Shown here in pieces: positions 55,549-64,000 of a DNA stretch of 64,000 bases (position 1 is the first letter of the stretch; every line of letters starts with the position of its first letter). Location: NCBI GenBank assembly GCA_963576735.1, contig OY755174.1, positions 6,262,001-6,326,000 on the forward strand, read 5' to 3'. A model generated the notes under the pieces. The model did not search any database. It worked only from the letters and a program-made list of their open reading frames with translations, and was not told the DNA's origin. The position numbers and the translations under genes were made by a program. The stretch comes from Bedellia somnulentella (lineage: Eukaryota > Arthropoda > Insecta > Lepidoptera > Bedelliidae).

Positions 55549-56777
55549 TTAGTTCCCATTGGAGTAGGCAGAGACTATCGATCGCCACTTTGTACGATCC
55601 TGGCAAACCTCTCTGGCTTCGTTTACATCCATCAATCTTTTCATACATGCTCTTTTATTCTTCATACTGCGGACACCTGCCTTTTTGAGCACATTTTCTA
55701 TTTGATCCAAATGTGTCCTCCGAGGTCGTCCTCTACTAACATTACCTTCCACATTGGCTCTATATATCTCTTTCACCAATTTACTGTCATCCATCCTCTC
55801 TATCTGCCCAAACCATCTCAACATTCCTTTTTCTATCTTTCTTACAATATCATCTTTTACACCACACCTTTCACGAATCACATCATTCCTCACACGATCA
55901 CATAACCTTACATTACACACTTTTCTGAGGGATCTCATTTCTACTGCATTCACTCTACTTTCATGCTTCTTCTGCCACACCCAACATTCACTGCCATACA
56001 TAAGCGTAGGAACGAGGACAGTATCATGCACAGCCATTCGGGCCTTTTCAGACACCGACTGACTAGACATTAGACTATCCAGTGCTCCATTTACCGCATT
56101 ACCCTTTTTCACTCTTCTCTCGATATCTTCATCACACTTTCCATCCCTAGCAAACAAACTTCCCAAATATACAAACTCTTTCACTTGTTCCACTTTCTTA
56201 CCACTAATCTCAATCACGCATTCGGTCATATTCACCTCTCTCTCAAAAACCATAGTTTTTGTTTTATCCACATTCACCCTCATTCCCTTTTTTTCAAAAG
56301 ACGCACATGCAATATTCATCATCTCTTGCAGCTCTTCCACCGATGATGCAAGTAGCACTTGATCGTCGGCATATAAGAGGCATTTAATGATGAATCCACC
56401 CATTCTCAATCCATAATCACTTTCACGCAACTCTGTTAAACAGTCATCCAAGAACAAATTGAAGAGCCACGGGGAAGCTACACAACCCTGTCGGACACCC
56501 CGAGAGATCCCGAACCAGTCAGTATTTTCCCCGTTTACTCTCACACATGCACTGGAATCCTCATAGAGTGATACCAGTGCACGTATAAGTCGACTCCCCA
56601 AACCGAACTTGGATAACACCTCCCATAAACACTTTCTTACCACCCTATCATACGCCTTCTCTAAATCAATGAAGGAGCAATACACCTTTCGGTTCTTAGC
56701 TAAGAACTTTTCGGTGATGCTCCTTAAAGAGAATATTTGGTCCATACATCCCATTCCCTTTCTAAATCCTGCTTGCA
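55549..56777 (-). pseudogene. LINE reverse transcriptase, C-terminal part
   Basis: The open frame starts at 56790 in the tail of the nested copy, so its first five residues are not LINE sequence. RT motifs: FIDLEKAYDRV (residues 40-50, first catalytic Asp), GVRQGCVASPWLFN (98-111), YADD (140-143, catalytic pair), VNVDKTK (~172-178), VYLGS (207-211). It is followed by the long RTE-type C-terminus with RWFGQIERMDD and RGRPRRTHLDQ. All catalytic residues are present. Restoring the frame only needs removal of the 211-bp insert; the upstream half is in the matching frame. Confidence 0.82.
56768..56777. repeat. Target duplication, left copy
   Basis: CCTGCTTGCA, identical to 56979-56988. On the LINE strand it reads TGCAAGCAGG, part of the RT codons for QAG. 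Confidence 0.85.
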
Positions 56778-56978
56778 TACATACATACATACATACATAT
56801 TCTCACGCCGTTAGTTCCCATTGGGGTAGGCAGAGACTATCGATCGCCACCTTGTACGATCCTGGCAAACCTCTCTGGCTTCGTTTACATCCATCAATCT
56901 TTTCATACATGCTCTTTCATTCTTCATACTGCGGACACCTGCCTTTTTGAGCACATTTTCTATTTGATCCAAATGTGT
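56778..56978 (-). mobile_element. RTE-like LINE 3' copy inserted into its own family
   Basis: 201 bp of the LINE's last coding bases and tail, in the same orientation as the host LINE, flanked by the 10-bp duplication. The remnant reads RTHLDQIENVLKKAG to AYPNGN. Nearly identical to the host copy's own 3' end, so the insertion is relatively young. Confidence 0.87.
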
Positions 56979-57645
56979 CCTGCTTGCACATCCCAAATTT
57001 TATCATCCGTTTCATTCATCACTCTTTCAATCAAAACCTTTGCATATAATTTACCGACAATGCTGAGTAGGCTAATTCCACGGTAGTTTTTAGCCTCCTG
57101 GTGTGACCCCTTTCCTTTATATAAAGGCACAATTACCGCTTTGCACCAGTCTTGTGGCACTTTGCCACTCGACCAGCATTTTTGGAAAAGGAAGTACAAC
57201 CAGGAAGCCACCATCCCTTTACAAGCCCTCAGCATTTCAGTGTTTATACTGTCATACCCTGCCGCTTTCCCTAGTTTCATACTTTTCATTGCTTTCATTA
57301 TTTCTTCCATACTGATCTCACTGTCACTAAAGTCACCCATAACGTCGTTCCAATCAACATTACTGCTGATTGGCGAAGAAATGGATGAATCCTCTTTTTC
57401 AAAGAGTCCCTCAAAATAGTTCTTCCATACTCGTCTTATGCTACTTTCATCCGTCGCCAATTCACCCTGTTCATCTCTCACAACATTCAGTCTCGTGTTT
57501 TGGGAAACTCCCTTTTCTTTCCGGATATATTTCCAAAACAACTTTTGGTTATTCCGGAAATTATCAGAGAGTTTCCTCTCACACCATTCTATCAGAACAC
57601 GCTTTTTCTTTTCTATTTTCTTCTTAACCTCATTCGTAACTCTCT
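56979..57645 (-). pseudogene. LINE reverse transcriptase, N-terminal part
   Basis: From the first ATG (57541): FWKYIRKEKG at 2-11, linker, then RT finger motifs GKAAGYDSINTEML (91-104), DWCKAVIVPLYKGKG (131-145) and NYRGISLLSIVGKLYAKVL (152-170). The open frame extends upstream to 57645. The insert truncates it after DVQAG, and the last residues of the open frame belong to the insert. Confidence 0.8.
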
Positions 57646-58743
57646 TTTATTCATCTTCACTACATCATCTGTTACTCTCGCATCCATTCGTTTACTAGCT
57701 TTAATCGCTAGTAAATCTAACCAAGCTTTCTTCTTATCTCCAACTGCCTCTTTCACATCTTTATCCCACCAACTTGTTGGTGGTCTATTTGTTCTTTTAC
57801 TCAATCCACATACTTCCGTCGCACATTCAACCATTGACGATTTGAGCACATCCCATACTTCTTCTATTTCCAATTCATCCTTCATCTCCACGCAACTTAG
57901 CCTGTCGTCCAATTTCTTCATATATTCATCTCTAATATTTTCATCCTCTTCCAATTTCTCCACTTTTACTCTCGCAAATTCAGTTGTCGACACTTTGGCC
58001 CTGTGACGCCAACGCGTGCACAGTCCCCTAAATCGTGATATCACGAGAAAGTGGTCTGTGCCAACGTTAATGCCCCTATGGACTCTGGTGTCAACAACCT
58101 TTGCTCTTAGCCTTTCATCCACTATCACAAAATCTATCATACTTCTCTCGCTTCCTCTCTGTCTAGTATACATATGGATATCTTTGTGTTCAAACAACGT
58201 GTTTGTAACACAAAGATTCCTCTCCAAACATACATCAATCACTTTCTCACCATTCTCGTTCACTCTTTTATCACCAAACTTTCCTAAAACTCTTTCACAA
58301 CCGTTGCGTGACACACCAACCCAACCATTAAAATCTCCTAACATAACAATTTTCTCATTTTCATCACACCCATTCGCAACATCGTCTAACAGACTCCAAA
58401 ACTCCTCCCTCTCGGATAGTGCTCTGGACATGTCCGGAGCATACACGCAAATTATGCGCATCCAGACAAGCCCTACCTTCACCTTTATCCATAGGAGCCT
58501 TGGACTCACACACGCATAATCTTTCATGCACTTAGCCATCCTTTCAGATATCAGAAGTCCCACGCCTTGGCAAGCTCTGTCACTCTCGGCAACTCCCGAC
58601 CAGATAGCTGTAAATGGGCCAAGTTGTGAAACCTCTTTTTCCTTGCGCTTCGTTTCATTTACACACAGAAAATCTAGTTTTCTTTCTTCCATAATCAAGC
58701 ATACTTCATCTAATTTTTCATGCATCCCTCCACACACATTCAT
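57613..58743 (-). pseudogene. LINE endonuclease domain (EEP family)
   Basis: 376 codons from ATG 58743. Endonuclease motifs: NE at 29-30 (catalytic Glu), VYAPD (100-104), GDFNG (136-140), IDFV (203-206) and GTDHFLV (228-234, catalytic Asp-His). The frame is also open upstream of the ATG (KETRFST), matching the usual N-terminal beta-strand, so translation may begin earlier. One extra base in a 4-nt run (57645-57648) shifts it off the RT frame; one base less would give a single EN-RT ORF. Confidence 0.82.
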
Positions 58744-59125
58744 CGTACTAAAGCGGGTCTCTTTAGCCCACTTTTCGCCCCGTGAGGAACCACGGCGTGA
58801 TCAGTGGCGAGCCACATCGCCGCCACCGCGTTTAATTGTAGTTTACAAACACATTCGGTTCCCACGAAAAGCAAGGGAAATATACTGTCCGCGTAGCCAG
58901 AGCCCCGCTTGACTAGGTAAGGTTATTTAGTACCCGGAGTTCACCAGGCTCCGGGACGGCGGCACGCTAACGACCAGGCTCACCCCTGGCCACGCATCCC
59001 TCGGCACAGCAGACCTTGGATTGGTGTAGGGGCGAAGATGAAAAAAGCCCTTTTCCCTTAGTCGACTTCTACGACACCCACGGGAAGAGATGGGGTAGTG
59101 CTATTCTATGCCGACACTACACAGC
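58744..59125 (-). promoter_or_regulatory. LINE 5' UTR / internal promoter region
   Basis: GC-rich leader of ~380 nt, with GGTGAACTCCGGGTACT, GTGGCCAGGGGTGAGCC and a first ~85 nt that match the SIDE-A head. LINE internal promoters normally sit here; no specific elements were identified. It runs to the probable target duplication at 59126. Confidence 0.55.
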
Positions 59126-59227
59126 AAATTTAATATTTAAATTATTATTGGGTGAGAATATAACAACAAGCATAAACAAGTTAATTGTTACTTTTTCTTT
59201 GTCATGTCTGTGAGGGTAATCTATCTA

Positions 59228-60313
59228 TCTATACTTATAATAAATTTGTAGAGAGGTCAATTCTGTACATGAAATATATTTTCAAAATAACTATCAGGTG
59301 ATGATTAGGGATCGATACTTATGCCAAAAATGTAATCTATACTTATAATAAATCTGTAGAGAGGTCAATTCTGTACATGAAATATATTTTCAAAATAACT
59401 ATCAGGTGGTGATTAGGGATCGATACTGATGCCAAAAATGCAATCAGTAAAATTTTTGTCTGTCTGTCTGTCTGTCTGTCTGTCGGTTTGTATGTTCCTT
59501 ATGGAAACAAAAACTACTCGACGGATTTTAACGAAACTTGGTACAATTATTCTCCATACTCCTGGGCAGGTTTTTGTATACTTTCCAGCAGAGTAGTAAA
59601 GGGGAATTTTGGGAAATTTTGGGAAAACGGGAGAAGTTACTCCATTTTTTAAGCTTCCGTCGCGTGTGCAGCCTTAATGGTTAAACTTACATAGAAATCA
59701 TATATCACGGAAATATTTTTCATAAAATTATCTAAAAAAAAATCCTCAACAAATTATGTCTATCTTTTACGGTTGACTCACAATAACACGTGTAATTCCT
59801 GATAGCTTAGCAGTTCGGAACATTCTGATTGTATTTGTTTACTCTTACGTTTTTAAACCTCTCACTCATCCCTAATTTAAATAAGGTAACAGTATAACCT
59901 ATTCAATAAAAAAAGAATCATAGAAATCGGTAGAGAAACACCGAAATTATGCATAAAATAAGCCATCGCGCCCGTGACCAAAACCGAATCGTTATTAATT
60001 TACTTATAAAATACTAGATGGCGCCAGTAGTTGCATCCTACAATACGTAATGATTTATTTTTTAGATTGTTATAAATACTTCATAGCGTTTTATTCCAAA
60101 ATTTGCTATTAAACGGAAAAACTGAACCGTTCATTAAAGCGCATTCAAAATCAACAAACTACACTGTTTAGGGAGTGCTATAAATTTAATAAATTGAAAA
60201 CATTGCGCTGAATTTCACAATGCTTGAGCAGTGACTGAAGAAAGAAACCTCAGATATTTAAAAAAACAACGCTACCCGTGCGAAGCTGGGACGATCCACT
60301 AGTCAGTAAATTT

Positions 60314-60347
<34 letters not shown>

Positions 60348-61138
60348 GGTTTGTATGTTCCTTATGGAAACAAAAACTACTCGACGGATTCTAACGAAAC
60401 TTGGTACAATTATTTTTCATACTCCTGCGCAGGTTTTTGTATACTTTCCAGCAGAGTAGTAAAGGGGAATTTTGGGAAATTTTGGGTAAACGGGAGAAGT
60501 TACTCCATTTTTTAAGCTTCCGTCGCGTGTGCAGCCTTAATGGTTAAACTAACATAGAAATCTTGTATGACGGAAAAAATCTGCATAAAATTATCTAAAA
60601 AAAATCCTAAACAGTTTATGTCTATCTTTTACGGTTGACTCACAATAACACGTGTAATTCCTGATAGCTTAGCAGTTCAGAATATTCTGATTATATTTGT
60701 TTACTCTTACGTTTGTTAACCTCTCACTCATCCCTAATTTAAAAAAGGTAACATTATTCCCTATTCAATAAAAAAAAATCATAGAAATCGGTAGACAAAC
60801 ACCGAAATTATACATAAATTAAGCCAGCGCGCGCCCGTGACCAAAACCAAATCTTTATTAATTTATATATTATAACATACTAGATGGCGCCAGTAGTTGC
60901 ATCCTACATTACGTAATGACTTATTTTTCAGATTGTTATAAATACTTCATAGCGGAAATACTGAACCGTTCATTAAAGCGCATTCAAAATCACCAAACTA
61001 CACTGTTTAGGCAGTGCTATAAATTAAACGAAAACATTGCGCTGAATGCTTCACAATGCTTAAGCAGGGACTGAAGAAAGAAACCTCAGATATTTAAAAG
61101 AACAACGCAACCCGTGCAAAGCTGGGACGATCCACTAG
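59228..61138 (+). mobile_element. Helitron Hel-C, outer copy split by a nested copy
   Basis: Begins TCTATACTTATAATAAATT after A at 59227, runs to 59335, is interrupted by the inner Helitron and resumes at 60303 (TCAGTAAATTTTTT), ending GATCCACTAG at 61138 before T. Removing the inner copy restores the ATGTAATCAGTAAA wording seen in other copies. An internal deletion near 60955 shortens its 3' half. Confidence 0.85.
59336..60302 (+). mobile_element. Helitron Hel-C, inner complete copy
   Basis: 967 bp, inserted exactly between A (59335) and T (60303) of the outer copy, no duplication. Ends TCTATACTTATAA and GATCCACTAG. TGTC array of about six units. No coding capacity. Confidence 0.88.
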
Positions 61139-61215
61139 TGATGAATAAAAAACGTATATCTATTAAAACTGGTACAGACACTGCATCGCGTTGTATATAA
61201 AAAGACAGACAAACA

Positions 61216-61268
61216 TAGACTCACTAGCTTCAGAATAAGAAATTCTTCAGCCACTTTTGGAAAATACA
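61216..61268 (-). mobile_element. SIDE-A scrap
   Basis: TTCCAAAAGTGGCTGAAG and AATTTCTTATTCTGAAGC on the minus strand. Ends missing. Confidence 0.5.
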
Positions 61269-61555
61269 ATAAATATTCTAGTCTAGTCTTGTAAAAAGTA
61301 TCTATTCTTCGACTAACTGCAGCTTTACCCACAATCAGATTACCGATTTAATTGTATGAGAAATAACTGATACATCAATATCTTACTATTAGATGATACA
61401 CACTCTACTCAACCCTGACATAAATAATTTTCCAGGTTAAAGCTGAGTCAGTCACAATTTCATTAATATAATATCTAATTTCCTTATGTTATTATATGTA
61501 AGTCTTTTTATTTTCTGTTAAATTATTGAATATTCTCTTTGGGTTTTTTTTCTTG
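61269..61555. other. Unassigned spacer
   Basis: No gene or repeat recognised. Confidence 0.4.
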
Positions 61556-61803
61556 TACATACATACATATACTCCTGCTGTAAATCCCTAGAAGGGGTAG
61601 CCAGAGCTAAGGAATTAGAAACTCCTCAGCCACTTTTGGAAATGTGAGTGGGGAAAAGATGGTAAAAATAAAGGTTGTTGGTGATGGGTCTCCAACCGCA
61701 TCGCCCAAAAATCCCTTAAAATGCCCCAATACCGTTAGTCGCCTCTTACGTACACCCACCGGAAGACATGGGGTAGTGTTATTCTAAGCCGACACTACAC
61801 AGC
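61556..61803 (-). mobile_element. SIDE-A, full-length, near consensus
   Basis: Minus-strand copy with complete head, middle and tail (reads GTACATACATACATA on the plus strand). The 3' block is altered to GCAGGAGTATATG. Confidence 0.84.
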
Positions 61804-61853
61804 AGCACAGCTTTTTTTCTTGTTTTGATAGTTAATTGCAAACAACGACAAAT

Positions 61854-62112
61854 ATACACACATACTTACATACTCACGGCCGTAAGTCCCAAAATGGAGT
61901 AGCTAGAGCTTTAGAGCAAAAAACTCCTCAGCCACATTTGGAATTTGATAGGGGACAAGTTGGTGGAAATAAAGTATCGTTGATCTTCTTCATCGGGCGG
62001 TCTCAACCGCATCATCCAAAAACCACTTAAAAAAGCTCCATACCCTTAGTCGCTTATTACGACACCCGTGGGAAGAAAGGGGACATTAGATTCTAAGCCG
62101 GCTCTACAAAGC
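61854..62112 (-). mobile_element. SIDE-A, second subfamily
   Basis: Minus-strand copy adjacent to the previous one, same orientation. Diagnostic AACTTGTCCCC and CCACATTTGG as at 30046 and 52012. Head altered to GCTTTGTAGAGCCGG. Confidence 0.78.
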
Positions 62113-62173
62113 ATTCAAATAAATAAATATCTTCTACTTTTATTCCTTTTCTGTTATGTTTTGATTAATTAGG

Positions 62174-62618
62174 ACATATACATACATATTCTCACGCCGT
62201 TAGTTCCCATTTGGGTAGGCAGAGACTATCGATCGCCACTTTGTACGATCCTGGCAAACCTCTCTGGCTTCATTTACATCCATCAATCTTTTCATACATA
62301 CATATACTCACGCCATTAGTTCCCATTGGGGTAGGCAGAGACTATTGATCGCCACATCAATCTTTTCATACATGCTCTTTTATTCTTCATACTGCGGACA
62401 CCTGCCTTTTTGAGCACATTTTCTATTTAATCCAAATGTGTCCTCCGAGGTCGCCCTCTACTAAAATTACCTTCCGCATTGGCTCTATATATCTCTTTCA
62501 CCAATTTACTGTCATCCATCCTCTCTATGTGCCCAAACCATCTCAACATTCCTTTTTCTATCTTTCTTACAATATCATCTTTTACACCACACCTTTCACG
62601 AATCACATCATTCCTCAC
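62174..62618 (-). mobile_element. RTE-like LINE 3' end with duplicated terminus
   Basis: Two LINE 3' termini in the same orientation: 62174-62296 (~120 bp) and 62297-62618 (reaching RNDVIRERCG). The second lacks ~42 bp between GATCGCCAC and ATCAATC that the first retains. Probably one truncated copy inserted at the tail of another. Confidence 0.75.
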
Positions 62619-63034
62619 CTATAATATTTAAATTAATCAATAGGCCTCTTTATAAATATCCCTTTCACAAATATCTTTCGTTTAACATAGAAAAGATAAA
62701 AGTGAGTGAATTTGAAAGTGTCGCACCAATTTCAGTAGTCGTTAGATAGATAGCTTAATAACGGTTTTTAGCCTTAATGTGTACACTGCAGCCACGATAA
62801 CGATATCAATTAGCATTATTTCAAATAACTTGTTTTTGAGTAGTTCTCTTACTTAAGTGTTTTGAATGGCAACTGTTGTTGTTGTGATAATATACTGTAA
62901 AACCCTGGATTTATATACTGTGTGGATTTATTAGAAAATTTATTGTTATTATTTCGGTATTTTTCTTCCTTGCATAAGACTTTAAAGGTACTTTAGTATA
63001 TACTATAGTACTACTATATTCAATATTGTATTCA
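62619..63034. other. No recognised feature
   Basis: AT-rich spacer. Confidence 0.4.
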
Positions 63035-63224
63035 CTACATAGTGTCAGCTTAAAATATCACAATTTCTTCCTATCAGTGCTCGTAAAAGGCGACTACAGG
63101 AATTGGGGCTTTTTAAGTGATTTTTGGGCGATGCGGTTGGAGACCCATCACCGACAACCTTTATTTTACTATCTTTTTCCCACTCAATTTCCCTGGATTA
63201 AAAGCCGCTGGTAAATGTATATAT
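63035..63224 (+). mobile_element. SIDE-A with 3' deletion
   Basis: Clear through GCGATGCGGTTGGAGACC and CACTCAATTTCC, then jumps to a TTAAAAGCCGCTGGTAAATG tail. The AAAAGTGGCTGAGG to GGCTACCCC part is missing. Confidence 0.7.
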
Positions 63225-63466
63225 CAGCAACAACTATGATTTTCTGAGAAAAGTTAAGTATATTGGTAAACATTAGGTGATCAGTCAATCCCATGTAATA
63301 AGGATCATTTGTCCTCTAATCGCGACTTGCATCATAAAGCCATTGTTTTTTCCACTATTGTTCTTCTATAACAGATTAGCCAAAATCAATGAGGTGGTAG
63401 GATGCAATAGAATACGTCGTATCGACAATATGTCGTAAAACACATCGTTACTAAGTCACTACATAT

Positions 63467-63724
63467 CGCACTCTCAGAACGAAAGAGGCTCAAGTCCAAA
63501 AATAGTCATATTGAGATACAATCATAGAGAGGCATAAAAAAGTATGCTCTATCCGATGGATATTCAAACAAAGGCACTTATTGTTAATAAAAACAGGAAA
63601 GCGAATTTTCCGTCCCTAAAACAATAAGTGCCTTTGTTTCAGAACATACTTTTTTATGCCTCTCTATGATTGTAACTCAAAGTCACTATTTTTGGACTTG
63701 AGCCTCTTTCGTTCTGAGAGTGCG
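63467..63724. mobile_element. 258-bp MITE with long arms
   Basis: Arms CGCACTCTCAGAACG...AATAAGTGC are inverted over ~110 bp with one insertion in the left arm (CTATCCGATGGATATT). Outer flanks are AT-rich (ATAT / AATAT) and no clear duplication was resolved. Confidence 0.75.
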
Positions 63725-63929
63725 AATATCTTTGTTGATTAAGTTTACGCGAAATTTCTGTTAGCGAGTTGCACGTGTCAAACTTCTATTGCTAGATGTA
63801 CCAATTCTACTACATCCTTATTTGGCTTTAATGTATGTAAAATAAAATTTATTTATTTATTTAAATAAGGTACACCGGCAGTTAACACAACAGACATAAT
63901 AGCCTACATACATAATAGACATAACACTT

Positions 63930-64000
63930 AGACCAAATTGAGAGTGTGCTCAAAAAGGCTGGTGTCCGAAGTATGAAGAATAAAAGAGCATGTATGAAAA
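63930..64000 (+). mobile_element. RTE-like LINE fragment running off the window
   Basis: AGACCAAATTGAGAGTGTGC, AAAAAGGCTGGTGTCCG and AATAAAAGAGCATG match the LINE C-terminus (DQIESVLKKAGVRSMKNKRACM). The 3' end lies beyond the window. Confidence 0.75.

Larger units (their letters stand above)
55526..59125 (-). mobile_element. Full-length RTE-like LINE
   Basis: Reads from a GC-rich 5' UTR (starting GCTGTGTAGTGTCGG at 59125), through an apurinic-type endonuclease and a reverse transcriptase, to a stop codon only ~14 nt before the GGCGTGAGAATATG(TATG)n tail. Small size (about 3.4 kb without the insert), tiny 3' UTR and microsatellite tail fit the RTE clade. Flanks AAATTAATA (55517-55525) and AAATTTAATA (59126-59135) look like a target duplication with a 1-nt indel. 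The damage is a 1-nt frameshift at 57645-57648 and a 211-bp insertion at 56778. Confidence 0.82.

Noticed and set aside
57103..58912. Long plus-strand ORFs (up to 168 codons)
   Set aside because: They are antisense shadows of the minus-strand LINE endonuclease and RT.

Overview
The window looks like AT-rich, gene-poor nuclear DNA from a moth or butterfly. The pointers are several Lepidoptera-type Helitrons (one family ends in ...GATCCACTAG, another carries the ACTAGCTGACCCG terminus), short TTAGG telomere-like runs, tRNA-derived SINEs, and an RTE-like LINE whose 3' end is a TATG microsatellite instead of poly(A). The species cannot be fixed from the sequence. I see no intact host protein gene, rRNA, functional tRNA or CRISPR. 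The short ORFs are mostly chance frames or pieces of mobile elements.

Layout. 1-6.7 kb: AT-rich DNA with a cluster of a roughly 240-bp retroelement (called SIDE-A here) and a tRNA half inside a palindrome. 6.7-9.1 kb: a 476-bp TIR element, a GC-rich patch, and a 1.25-kb hAT-type element (8-bp TSD) containing a 580-bp miniature LTR retrotransposon (TRIM). 12.0-13.7 kb: a 953-bp Helitron and a 598-bp foldback. 18.0-21.8 kb: a 3.76-kb TIR transposon with a decayed transposase, invaded by a second LINE (LINE-E), which is invaded by a 5'-inverted copy of the RTE-like LINE. 22-37 kb: mostly unrecognised DNA with scattered SINEs, MITEs, a perfect 47-bp hairpin and a widespread GGGTTCCGTA repeat. 37.7-41.1 kb: LINE relic, two more Helitrons and SIDE-A copies. 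42.4-42.7 kb: the best candidate for a host 5' exon (minus strand, consensus splice donor). 43.4-45.7 kb: two TIR elements and a minus-strand Helitron. 55.5-59.1 kb: a full-length RTE-like LINE on the minus strand, damaged by one 1-nt frameshift and one 211-bp self-insertion. 59.2-61.1 kb: a Helitron inserted inside another Helitron. 61.5-64 kb: more SIDE-A and LINE fragments and a 258-bp MITE.

How the parts relate. SIDE-A, the commonest repeat (about 30 copies or fragments), appears to start with the 5' end of the full-length LINE and to finish with the LINE's 3' tail (GCCGTGAGTATATG plus TATG repeats). The tRNA-derived SINE-B carries a related tail (GGCGTGAACGTTTATG). The simplest reading is one LINE machinery copying itself, an internally deleted derivative and a tRNA-headed SINE. 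This is inferred from sequence similarity and needs alignment against other copies. All identities were judged by eye.
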